Shown here in pieces: positions 10,145 through 20,480 of a DNA stretch of 52,522 nucleotides. The position numbers were made by a program, and so were the translations under genes. The DNA is from Welwitschia mirabilis (taxonomy: Eukaryota > Gnetophyta > Gnetopsida > Welwitschiales), in contig JBOZIK010000001.1 in the NCBI GenBank assembly GCA_051453625.1, positions 81,797,138 to 81,849,659 on the forward strand. Direction: 5' to 3'. The notes beneath the pieces are model-generated. The model was not told the DNA's origin. It did no database searches and was given only the letters and a program-made list of their open reading frames with translations. Position 1 is the stretch's first letter, and every line of letters begins with the position of its first letter.

Positions 10145-12240
10145 TATCAGTTCCTAACAAAAATTAGGCAGAAAAAACTATAATTATGAGCTAATTTATT
10201 TTTCAAAATATAAATCTATAAGTTATAAAACAATCTCATAAAGCACATCTCATAAATCAATGATAAGTATTACATAATATGTATGAAAAATTTGAAAATT
10301 TTATGTCATGAAATATCTAAATTAAGTTTTTTATTTGAAAAATGAGCCATGAAAATGGGTCTCTCCCCCCCNNNNNNNNNNNNNNNNNNNNNNNNNNNNN
10401 NNNNNNNNNNNNNNNNNNNNNNNNNNNNNNNNNNNNNNNNNNNNNNNNNNNNNNNNNNNNNNNNNNNNNNNGCCCCGCCTACCACACACACCTAAAAAAA
10501 ATGTAATAAATTCCATACTGGAAAATAAATCAAAGAAGGAAAATGGGAGTGAGAAGGCAGGTAAAAGAGGATAACTTTCTAAAATGAGGTGTAAAGCTGA
10601 GTAATGTCAGATTTAAAAAATAAAGAGATATAAAATATCTTGATAAGTAAAGTAAAAGTGTGGATAATCAGAACTGTTTCATCACAAAAATAACATGAGC
10701 AGCACTTACAACAACAAAAATCTGAAAATAATACAAACTAAGAAATTATGATTTTATTGAAAACTTAAACCAAGAAAAACATGCTAAGAGAATATAGTAA
10801 TAACTTTGGAATAACTAATTAACCCATAAAAGAAAATAAGAAGAATGGGCATAAGATAACATAAACAAAATATAGCTCATCAATCTGATATTTTAACCTA
10901 GCATACTCCCATGAAAGAAATCATAACACTACTTAATGTGAAAAATATATGACTTAATATAAAAAATTCCATTTGATANNNNNNNNNNNNNNNNNNNNNN
11001 NNNNNNNNNNNNNNNNNNNNNNNNNNNNNNNNNNNNNNNNNNNNNNNNNNNNNNNNNNNNNNNNNNNNNNNNNNNNNNNNNNNNNNNNNNNNNNNNNNNN
11101 NNNNNNNNNNNNNNNNNNNNNNNNNNNNNNNNNNNNNNNNNNNNNNNNNNNNNNNNNNNNNNNNNNNNNNNNNNNNNNNNNNNNNNNNNNNNNNNNNNNN
11201 NNNNNNNNNNNNNNNNNNNNNNNNNNNNNNNNNNNNNNNNNNNNNTCCTAATAGAGTTTTCAAAGCTATCATATTACACTGTCAAAGGCTCCTCTCAAAA
11301 ATATTTGCCATGATGTACTTGTGATAGGACATCATGGTGCATTTTTTTGAGATAGCACAAGTAAAAAATATTATGGCCTTTATTTCAGTCAAATAAATAA
11401 AACAACATTCCACATGACCAAACACTCCAAAAAAAAAAAAGGTGAAAGTCATAAGACTAAGAAAGAAAATAACATTCTTAAATAATCTAAGATATTTTCA
11501 CCATTGAGAAAAACATAAAAAATAAATCATCTTCCTTCAATTGAAGTTTATGGAATTTTGAATGTCCTAAGATTGGATGAATCCAACCTTATCACTGAAA
11601 TGCCCAAGTCAAATGACTAGTTATGAAAGTAAATACATAAGTTAAGTTTAAAAAATGATTAAGTAATACCATAATAATCTTCTAAAAGAAAAAGCTAAGA
11701 GAAAATTTAGATGGTTTTCTTATGTAATTCCAATTTTTTTCCATTTGCTTCCTATAAATCTAAAGTAGTCAAGTTAGAAATCTCAACAAAGTTATAAAAA
11801 TGTATTTTTTCAAAATAATAAAAAACAAAAATTAACATTTTATTAGTTATCATCTTACTCATCGTCTAGATGACATAGAGGACGACATACATAGGAAAAA
11901 GAAATAGAACACAAAAAATTAATAGAAAAATTAGAATACTATCAAACCCAACTATCATCCACCTTATCGTTGGGATGACATAGAGGATGACATATTATTA
12001 ATAGGGAGAAAAAAATATAAAAACTATAAACTAAAATATAATTTAAAAATATAAGACGAAAACAGAGAAAACAAAAATTGAAAATCAAAAGTACCATAAA
12101 AACCAAAAATAAAAATCAAGTCTAATAAATTTTATTCAAATTCTAAAATCTAACTCATACTTTTATTGAAAAAGAAAGCAAGAAGGCAAAATAAACATGG
12201 TTTCATGATTTTTAAAAAAAGAAGATCCAAACTAAATATT
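10145..12240 (-). other. 3' non-coding part of element N with two gaps
   Basis: No domain recognised on either strand. It contains a 100-N gap (10372-10471) between a C-run and a GC-rich flank, and a 267-N gap (10979-11245). A long imperfect inverted repeat lies at 11294-11351. Hairpin motifs of the A/N family lie at 11849-11890 and 11951-11992. Short open frames here mostly span the N runs and are not real. Confidence 0.4.
11294..11351. repeat. Imperfect 23-bp inverted repeat with a 12-nt loop
   Basis: The left arm ctcaaaaatatttgccatgatgt and right arm acatcatggtgcattttttt plus gag pair at about 19 of 23 positions. The inner 9 bp (CCATGATGT / ACATCATGG) are perfect. It could form a stable hairpin, or be the remains of a small foldback element inside N. 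No terminal duplication was identified. Confidence 0.6.
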
Positions 12241-12246
12241 TACCAA

Positions 12247-12720
12247 TTAATAAAATATGAAAGGTATGCAATCCTTTTTTAGTAAAATCAATTGGAAGAA
12301 AAGAGAATAAAAAGATACTACCTTGATAGCACAATTTTTAGAATCCAGATAAGAGATAAAAGAATGATAAGTGTCATTGAAAAATGATCCCTTATGATAA
12401 TTTTTAGTATCTTGGAAATCAGTGTGAAAGGCATGTAAAAAGGAACTTAAAGAAAGTCTCCAATATGATTTTGAAGGATTTCTAAAATTTTTCCTATTAT
12501 TTGATTTAAGATATGGATTAGTAGAAAGATAAGGCTTTTCTAAATGAGCACATAAAATTTTGTTTCCACCAGAGTTTGTAGCAAGATAAGAGATGAGAAA
12601 TTTATACAACTCCTGGAAAAACAATTTTTTATCAAACTCATGATATAAAATATTTGAAACATAAATTGCATTCAAAGCTTGATATTGAACATTGAAGGTG
12701 TGAAAAGAGATTAAAAGATT
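12247..12720 (-). pseudogene. Protein-like frame of unknown function in element N
   Basis: A 142-residue open frame (12247-12675), and the same frame stays open a little upstream of its first Met (to about 12720). It contains HEFDKKLFFQELYKFL and NSGGNKILCAHLEKPYL. It is not low-complexity and is the longest gap-free frame in the window. I do not recognise a family. By position it may be a derived gag-like or accessory protein of a non-autonomous element. Stops on both sides suggest decay. Confidence 0.35.
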
Positions 12721-13100
12721 TGTGAAAACATCTTAGGATGAGAGATTAGGATAGGCTTTATGTACCTAATAAGATCTTTAACTTTTAATTTAAAACATGG
12801 ATTGAGACCAAGAATATATGGTTTTTCCTAATTAATAATTCGAAGACATCCCAAATTTTGTTTTAAAAAAAGAATAATCAATGGAAGCACGTGTAGAGTT
12901 GATTTTGCAAATGAGGAAAAAATGTTAATTTTTGCACATGAAGTTATCAAAGGAAAAGGTTGGGAGATTTTTAAACTCAAGTCCTCTAGATGATGTGGTT
13001 CATTATTTTCAAGGATAAGAATGTGATTTTGAATAATTTCTTCTTTGACTATATATCCCTATACTTTATAATTGATTATTTCATTCTTTTCTTTTTCATA

Positions 13101-13373
13101 TTATTGAGGATTATTATTCTTTTCTAAGATAGTGGATTCCTTAAAAAGATCATTGGAAATATTGTAAAAAGCAAAGCTCTCATTATTTAATGAAAGATAT
13201 TCTAATGTTTCTTGTCTTGATTCCTCTTTCTCTTTAAATATCTCCATTAGATCAAAATTGTAATCCTTATCTAAGTTAAGTTGATTATCTCCCATTGTCT
13301 CAATTCTTATCTCCATTAATTTTAAAAGTTTAATCTCATATACTGGTGGAACTCCTTCATCCTTACAAAACAT
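13101..13373 (-). pseudogene. Acidic, charged frame of unknown function in element N
   Basis: 90 residues, rich in Asp/Glu/Asn, with EGVPPVYEIKLLKLMEI at the start and FDLMEIFKEKEESRQETLEY further on. No recognised domain. The plus strand upstream (13390-13680) is rich in tcatcatc/tcttctt, so an acidic tract would continue on the minus strand. Probably part of the same decayed element protein. Confidence 0.3.
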
Positions 13374-14112
13374 GTAAAAGTTTGGGATATGATCTAGAAT
13401 CTCAATGTCATCTTCTTCTTCTTATTCTTCACTATTCTCATCATCTTGTTGCATGTTTTTTTTTTTATTAGAAGGAGAAATGTGATCATCATTTTTATCG
13501 TAAATTTGATCATGAATGTACTCTTTATTTAATGAATGACTGTCAAACACCTCATCATCATCATCCAAATAGCCATCCTCACCTTCATTATTGAAAGATG
13601 TAGTTAATTTATCATTATCTCCCCTTTTCTTATATCCTAATGAGTATAAAGATGAAGTTTGATCTAAAATTTTATTCTCATCTTAGAAGAAAGAATCATT
13701 TATTCCTAAGTTTTTTCATTTTTCTCAAGATAAGATGTATAAGAATAGGTTTAAGGATTTTGCATTTGCAGAGATAGGAGATTTTACTAAAGAATGGCAA
13801 CCAAGTTTTCTAATTTTTTATTAAGGTTATTCATATGTTTGTTGTTATCTTCTTATTGCATTATTATGTTCCTTAATTCTTATATTGGATCATTTTATAC
13901 TTTATACTAGTTCATAGAAGATCGATGGGATGGGTAAAAGTGATTGTATAGGGTTGAATTTCTAAGATTTTCTTCATTAGTTTTATATGAATTTTTAAAA
14001 GAAAAGGAGGAATAATAAGATAGTTAAAAAGAAGAATGGGCCCTATCCCTAATCTTAATATTTCTTTATGTCGGTCTTCATTTTTCTGCAAAAAGCTATC
14101 TAGGTGATTTCT

Positions 14113-14313
14113 TCAATCATTTTCCTTAGATTCTCTTCTCCTTCTCTCAGCAAAATGTTCTCCAACTATTTCCTTCCTATCATTTTTAAATTCTTTTCTT
14201 ATTTTTTTATTAAGAAGTTCCCCAACTATTTTATTGCTATTTTCCTTAGGGTCTTCTCTAAATGTTATCTTTTTCCTAAGAATTTTTATATAGGTCTTTT
14301 GATCACCATTCAT
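14113..14313 (-). pseudogene. Basic, helix-prone frame near the start of element N
   Basis: 66 residues dominated by Lys, Arg, Glu and Asn (KIVGELLNKKIRKEF, HFAERRRRESKEND). It lies nearest the primer site and could be the N-terminal, nucleic-acid-binding part of the element's protein. This is an inference from position and composition only. Confidence 0.25.
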
Positions 14314-14972
14314 ATTTTCTAGAAGAATGGGAGGAAGAAAATCTTTAGTTCAAGATGAAGGTAGGTTCTTAAAGATGATAAAAATAAAATGACCTTGGGA
14401 AAATAATGTATGCACCTAGATTTGTGTTTCTGTTCTTCTTAAATACTTTCTTTTGTTAGTAGCCCTTTTTTCTTTGATAATCCTTTTCCTAGACCAATGA
14501 TGTCATAATACCTACAAATAGAAAATAATAGAAAACAAATAAAGAACAACACTATCATTCTATCTATCATGGGGATGATAAAGTGGATGATACTCATAAA
14601 AAATCACAAAATAGAAATAGAAATAGAAAATTAAAACAAAATGTAGAAAACATAGGAAAATAGACTGTCATCCAACTAGTTGTCCAGACGAAAAAGGAAA
14701 TGACAGAAACTAATTTATTTCAAAAAAATTAAAATCTAAAAATAAAATAACAACAAAAAATGACATATTATCATCTTGACTATCGTGAGAATGATAGAAA
14801 GGATGACCACATTTTTTCTATATAAAACTAAATCTAAAAAACTAAAAATTAAAAATAGCACACAAAAAACCTATAACTCCTAATAAAATATAATGTCACA
14901 TAGATAAATAACTAAATAGAGGATTAATATATGCACCTTAATGATGATAACCCTTATACTCCTCAATAGCCT

Positions 14973-14990
14973 TCCCCAATAACAATGCTA
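14973..14990 (-). other. Primer binding site (tRNA-Asp) of element N
   Basis: Minus strand TAGCATTGTTATTGGGGA, two bases from the LTR end. It differs from TGGCGCCGTTGCCGGGGA at seven positions, all C-to-T or G-to-A, as expected for cytosine deamination on both strands. Confidence 0.75.
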
Positions 14991-14992
14991 AT

Positions 14993-16050
14993 TGTGCAAG
15001 CTTTTACATTTAAAGAGATCCTATCATTAATAATAAAAATATATATTTTGCATAATACATCACACTAGTATAATGGAAGTTAATCCAAAATGTTGTATTC
15101 TTATTGAAGTCTATGAGTATGAGACTTAGGTTTCTTTACAAAATAATAGGAACTAGAAAAAAAAAAGCAATGCAAGGAAAGAAAGATATAATGAAAAATG
15201 AAAAATGTAATCTAAACTAACATGCAATGCAAAAATAACCATAACTTTATTTGCTTTTAGCCTTAACAAAGGTTGTTCTTGATAATCTATATTATCTAAT
15301 AAATTATCACCAGATCAAGGGTAACATAGACTATAATGATTATAAGAAAATCTATAATACAAACATGAAAATAAAACCAAGTTTTTATATTAAAAGAGTA
15401 ACAACCTCTGGGTTACAAAATAGTCAAGTCTTAATGGAGGATACATATCCCTCCACAAAGTGCATGTCTTTCTATAACACCTGTAGATGGATCTCTCACC
15501 TTCTGATCTCCTATCATGAGAATGTCCAGTGCAACAAAAATAAAAAGGATAGTCTATGGAGGTTTTATTTATAAGAAAATACAACAAAAGAGGACAAACA
15601 ATTGGTGTGATTAGACATGCTCATAAATAACTCAGAAATGGATGAAATAGTTAAGGGAATCTATCAGAGTCGGTTACATGTCAACGTCATCTATTTTATC
15701 ATTCAAATTACTATGGGGATGATAATACATTATAAAATATTCTTGAAATGATAACTCAGTAGTTCACATTAGCAGTCATCATACTTCTTGTCATGGGGAT
15801 GACAAGGGGATAATGGTCTTCTTTGATTATTTTCTAGAGGAGAATCTTAGCATTTTTATCATTATTCCTTCTCCAAAGCTCTGTGCATTAGAAAGTGCCT
15901 TTAATACATCAAATTTGAATAAGAATTATACTTTTCCAATATTTCCTCTTGTATCTTCAAAATTCTCAGTATTTCACCTAAACCTGTATAAAAGTCTAGA
16001 AAAAAAACTCATAAAACCCCATAAAATAACTATAAATTGGTAGCGCAACA
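14993..16050 (-). repeat. 5' LTR of element N
   Basis: 1058 bp, starting TGTGCAAGCTTTTACATTT and ending gtagcgcaaca in plus orientation, homologous to 8737-10125. Hairpin motifs lie at 15685-15724 and 15788-15805. The latter is the perfect 7-bp inverted repeat TTGTCAT-GGGG-ATGACAA. Confidence 0.83.
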
Positions 16051-16239
16051 CTTTTACTTCATCCTGTGGAATGTTTACTTTTACATAAATTTCCTTTGGA
16101 ATTTGAAATGCCTCTAGAACCTTTTAACAAGCTATGGTGGGAATCTTTTCTGATATGATAGAGGATTCTATTGAAATTTTTATAACTTCTTCATGTTTAA
16201 TGATAATTTTGAGCAAACCATAGAGAGATTAGGGAAATT
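16051..16239 (+). pseudogene. Reverse transcriptase of element A, continuation after N
   Basis: Reads FT..CGMFTF, then SFGI, NASRTF and GIFSDMIEDSIEIF in adjacent frames. These match the RT blocks FTCP-x-GTF-x-F-RRMPFGL-CNAPATFQ and IFSDM-x-E-x-x-IE-x-FMDD. It ends at a 327-N gap, so the catalytic Y/F-x-DD itself is not visible. It continues the frame interrupted at 8736. Confidence 0.85.
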
Positions 16240-16566
16240 NNNNNNNNNNNNNNNNNNNNNNNNNNNNNNNNNNNNNNNNNNNNNNNNNNNNNNNNNNNNN
16301 NNNNNNNNNNNNNNNNNNNNNNNNNNNNNNNNNNNNNNNNNNNNNNNNNNNNNNNNNNNNNNNNNNNNNNNNNNNNNNNNNNNNNNNNNNNNNNNNNNNN
16401 NNNNNNNNNNNNNNNNNNNNNNNNNNNNNNNNNNNNNNNNNNNNNNNNNNNNNNNNNNNNNNNNNNNNNNNNNNNNNNNNNNNNNNNNNNNNNNNNNNNN
16501 NNNNNNNNNNNNNNNNNNNNNNNNNNNNNNNNNNNNNNNNNNNNNNNNNNNNNNNNNNNNNNNNNN
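16240..16566. other. Assembly gap (327 N) in RT of element A
   Basis: Run of N covering the end of RT and the connection to RNase H. Confidence 0.95.
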
Positions 16567-16590
16567 ATGCAAGCAACATTGCTATTTGTA

Positions 16591-16650
16591 GGATGGAGGA
16601 AGGGGAAGGGGGAGGGAAAGGTTGGGGGGCAGGGGAGGAGGAGGGGTGGT
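16591..16650 (+). other. G-rich purine tract next to the gap
   Basis: A stretch of about 60 nt composed almost only of G and A with several runs of three to six G, in a window otherwise very poor in G. It lies between the gap and the RNase H domain of A and has no counterpart in the protein. It could be an expanded repeat able to form a G-quadruplex, or a sequencing or assembly error at a gap edge. Confidence 0.6.
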
Positions 16651-16654
16651 TCTT

Positions 16655-16990
16655 AGCCAAAAGTATGAAAATGGTTTTAAAGTTATATCTTATCTTAGTA
16701 AAACTTTGTCCCAAGCCCAATCCAACTACACTACTACCGAGAAAGAAATGCTTTCCATTATCTTTTGCTTAGATCATCTTTGACATTATATTCTTGGCTT
16801 TCATTTTAATGTTTATAGAGATCATGTAGTCATCCACTATCTCATGAATAAAATAAACTCTAGTATTAGACTTATTAGGTGGATTCTTCTTATGCAAGAA
16901 TTCAATCTCACCATCACTAAAAAGTATGGAAAATATAATAGTGTTATCGATCATCTATCTTGACTTTCTTGCTCTCATGATGAACTTTTC
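16655..16990 (+). pseudogene. RNase H domain of element A
   Basis: Long readable match: LSKTLSQAQSNYTTTEKEML, then FCLDHL, VYRDHVVIHYLMNK, RLIRWILLMQEFNL and a final DHLS. This is the Athila-type RNase H (ASKTL...NY-x-TTEKE-LA, TDH-x-ALRYL, RWILLLQEFD, VADHLSR). The catalytic Asp of the DH block is flanked by R (YRDH). Only a few stops interrupt it, making it the best-preserved domain in the window. Confidence 0.92.
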
Positions 16991-17199
16991 ATAAATGACT
17001 CTTTTTTAGAAGAATAACTCTTTATTATTAAGTAACTTTATGCTATTTCTTCTAATCATTCAACTCCTTCATATGATAATATTGTAAACTACTTTTTTAC
17101 TATAGCAACTCCTTAGGATTAGAACCATAACCAATGTAAACCTTTTTTCTATAGAATCAATGACTATGAATGGAATTAATCCCATTTTTATCTTCATTA

Positions 17200-18230
17200 T
17201 AAATATCAAATATTATTGACATATGTACCTAAGTAGGAGAGCTTAGAAATCCTAAAACTTTACCGTGGTGGGATACATGGGAAACACTTTAATGGCTAAA
17301 AGATCACTATGAAAATTATTCACTTTGGTTTTCATTAATCTAATCTTTTCAAGAATTCATTTGACTTTTATAGAAGGTGTGATGCATGCTAGCACTATGG
17401 TAGTCTAACTTGTTCTCAACATATGCTCCTCAAATTTTTACTTAAATGTGAACCTTTTAATTATTGGAAAATTAACTTTATAAGCCTAATTACATCATCT
17501 TCTTATGATAAAAATTATATCCTTGTAGTTGTTGATTATGTTACTAAGTTAGTAGAAGTTGTTCATACTATTAAAAATAATTCTTGAACCATTTGTAACT
17601 TTGTTCAGACACATATCTTTCAACATTTTAACTTTCCATGAATTATCTTTAGCAATTAGGGAACTTATTTTATTAACCATCTTTTTTGAAAATTTTTTTT
17701 ATCCATTAGTATGGAACATAGAATTGCATGTGCTTATCACCCGCAAACTAATGGCCAAGCAAAAAATGCAAATAGAGAAATTAAAATGATGTTCTAAAAA
17801 TTATTCTTTATTAATAGGAAAACATGGTCCTCTAAAATTAATGATTTTCTTTGGACTTACCATATTACTTGGTGTAAATATCTATATTTCTTAACATATG
17901 AACTTACATATGGAAAAGTTTGTGTTTTGTCAACTGATGTTTGCTATAACTCTTATTAATCTATTCATCAGCTTAAACTTGTAGACTTGGATGAAAATAT
18001 TAGAACTTGATTAGTTTAACCTAACCATTTAGATGAAAATGTACTAATTCTCTATATCATCAACTCATGCATAGAGTTGAAGCCAAGTTTAGACATGATA
18101 AATAGTTTATTCATAAGTAATTTAAACTTGATCAACATATCCTTTTTTATAACTCTCAAGTACACCTTTTACATAACAAGTTAACTTCTAAATTGTTAGA
18201 TCCTTCTCTTATAGAAAAATTACATTCAAA
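17200..18230 (+). pseudogene. Integrase of element A
   Basis: The core reads ILVVVDYVTKLVEVV (first catalytic Asp region), N..GTYF, then AYHPQTNGQAKNANREIKMM, the classic HPQT-x-GQ-x-E-x-x-NR-x-I-K block. It follows with WSSKINDFLW, LTYGK and LDEN, as in Athila integrases. The Glu that should follow GQ (Q-x-E) is replaced (GQAKNANRE), so the third acidic residue is lost. The C-terminal part (ILFYNSQVHL, NKLTSKL) matches the usual VLLYNSR...GKLKSRW tail. No chromodomain is seen. Confidence 0.88.
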
Positions 18231-20467
18231 TGACTGAGTTAAAATCTCATGTTCATATACTGAAGAAATTTAAAAATTTAATGGAAAAAGGTAAAAATTT
18301 TATGAATCATCTTTTGATGAAACCTCAAACATGCTAGAAGCACTTATTTTAAAATCCCCTCTCAATGAGAAGTATCTTCCTTTTTTCATTGGCTAAATTC
18401 ATTCTTAACTCATTCCTTAGGTAAACATCATGTTATCACTCAAATATCTTTAACTTGACTTATGTATTTACTTCATGAAATTTCCATTATTAATAATATT
18501 TTACTTGGGCATTTTAAATGATAAGGTTAGCTTCATCCAATCTTTAACATTCATATGTCTATATACTTCATTTTTTAAGGAAGATGCCTTGGTTTATTCT
18601 CTTTTAATGGTGTGAGTAATTAGTTCTTTTTTACATGTTCTTACTTTATTACTCATCTTATTACTTCACTTTTATTCTTACAAGTATTTGTTCATTTGAA
18701 ATGTTATTCTTTTTATTTCAAAGGAAAGGGGAAAAACAAAAAGAAAAGAAAAGGAATAAGAAGCAATAAAAACCATGCTCTTTCATACTACATCTCCAAA
18801 CATGATCACTATGATGCCCTCATGTAATTGCATTAGTGTAAATTTTCCTGAGAGGATCCTTTAGTAGTTTGATATGGTAGCTATGAGAACTTCACTGGGG
18901 TGTTAGTTGATCATGTTGTGTATGTTCTTACTCCACTAATAGGGGTTATACTCCACTCATTATGGTAGAATAAATTTTATTTCAAGGCTATGAGATTAGT
19001 GATATCCCCAGGTTTCATTAGAGGCATCACTTATTTTTTAGACTCATTTTATTTATTTAGTTATAGTACTTTCACATGATCACTCTACTTTTTTAGATTC
19101 TAATGTTGTTTTAATATAGTAGCTTGTAAGTTTCTATTTTAATAGCTTTCTATCTTATCACTCATTATTTGATAACATTAGACATACTTGATATAATTAT
19201 AATCATTGTCTATTTAAGTGGTACTTTATAAGTTTTTACATCATGTCATACATCTTTCATCAAGTGATTTTATGATTTTTTCCAATGGAATTTGTTATAT
19301 TAGAATTTAGGGTAAGTAAGCAATCTTCTTTATGTTTCTAGGCTTTCATTTTTATTTTATTTTTCTTTAGCTATTTTGTTGGATTTTTCAAAGTCATTTC
19401 CCATAATGTTTTCACATAATATTATAGATCTAATCATTTTCTAATTTCTTATTAATGTGTTTTTCTAGTTTTTATAGAGGATTGTTCTTCTCTTTTGGAT
19501 AGGTTCTTGTAATCTGATGTGTTCTATTTCTTCCTTTTCCTTAAGTATGGTCACATTTATGAAGTCATTGAGCATTACTTTTTTTTTTTACTTAGTGATT
19601 TTTTCCGTTTTTACACTTTCCTCCATGAGTTACCCTTTATCATGAGCATGTTTTTCATGCTATTTCTTCACTTTCTAACTTCTTTCTACTTTTTCTACTT
19701 TTTTCATGTATTTGCTTGATTTTAGAATTTTATGGTTTTTCTTTTCTCTTTAAATAGCTTATTTAATTACTTTTGTCCCACATCTGTCATCTTTACAACA
19801 ACCGAGATGACACTCATCCTTTTCATTTGGTGTAATTTAGGATGTCTTACTTCACTTGTGGATGGGATTGGATACCTTTCTAGACTTTATTTTGTAATTT
19901 TGAGCATAAACTTAAATTTAAAGGAATCATATTTTGATCTTTTATGTTACATATTTATGATGAGTTATTTGTATTGGATTTCATATTAATTGAATAGAAT
20001 TCATGAACTTTATCTTATAAGAGTATAATAGGACTCTTATAAAGTTTTCTTATAGCTATGTTTTAAGTCATCTAAAATGAATGCTATATCTACTTTTGTT
20101 ATTTACCCTTATGGATTATATTAATGAACTTACATGCATTACTCTTATAATATTAACACTACTTAAGTTATCACATTAGTCCATTATCATTGTTTTGTAT
20201 TATGCATGTACATTATCATTTTTTGGGCTATCAATGTTATATTATATGATTTTTATATGTTTATGATATTCATTTGTTCTATAGTAACATGATTAAGTAG
20301 GGGAATTAAGAATATTTCATTATTTGCATTAGTTAATTAGTTTTTGACATCTATTCTTGCATGATTAAATTGAATTCAATTTAAATTTTTTCTAAGTGAT
20401 GTTTTATCTTAGTCAAATTAGCTCATAATATAGTTGACCACTTACTTTATTAGGGAATAACAAGGCT
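18231..20467 (+). other. Long 3' region of element A without recognisable gene
   Basis: The place where Athila elements often carry an env-like gene. I find no readable env-like pattern. Open pieces at 19519-19719 and 19732-19989 are Phe/Leu-rich and could be membrane-like by composition only, or chance in T-rich DNA. One hairpin motif (TGTCATC...GAGATGACA) lies at about 19785-19813. The last 500 bases are homologous to 207-816. Confidence 0.5.
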
Positions 20468-20480
20468 AAGTAGAGGCCTA
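20468..20480 (+). other. Polypurine tract of element A
   Basis: aagtagaggccta immediately before the 3' LTR start TGTTGCAATGCC. Matches the tract at 801-816. Confidence 0.65.

Larger units (their letters stand above)
8737..16050 (-). mobile_element. Element N: pol-less relative of A inserted in A's reverse transcriptase
   Basis: Two homologous LTRs (8737-10125 and 14993-16050) flank about 4.9 kb. On the minus strand the order is 5' LTR (right), tRNA-Asp primer site (14973-14990), internal region, polypurine tract (10126-10144) and 3' LTR (left). The internal region shows protein-like open frames but none of RT, RNase H, integrase or protease. The LTR tips match A (TGTTGCGCTACCAATTTATA versus TGTTGCAATGCCAATTTATA), suggesting mobilisation by A-type enzymes. 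The flanking A sequence is RT on both sides. Confidence 0.82.

Noticed and set aside
10898-11272. Open frames of 92-124 residues across 10898-11272
   Set aside because: Mostly the 267-N gap; almost no real sequence is translated.
16180-16720. Open frames of 130-163 residues across 16180-16720
   Set aside because: Created by the 327-N gap. The real content is RT and RNase H of element A on the plus strand.
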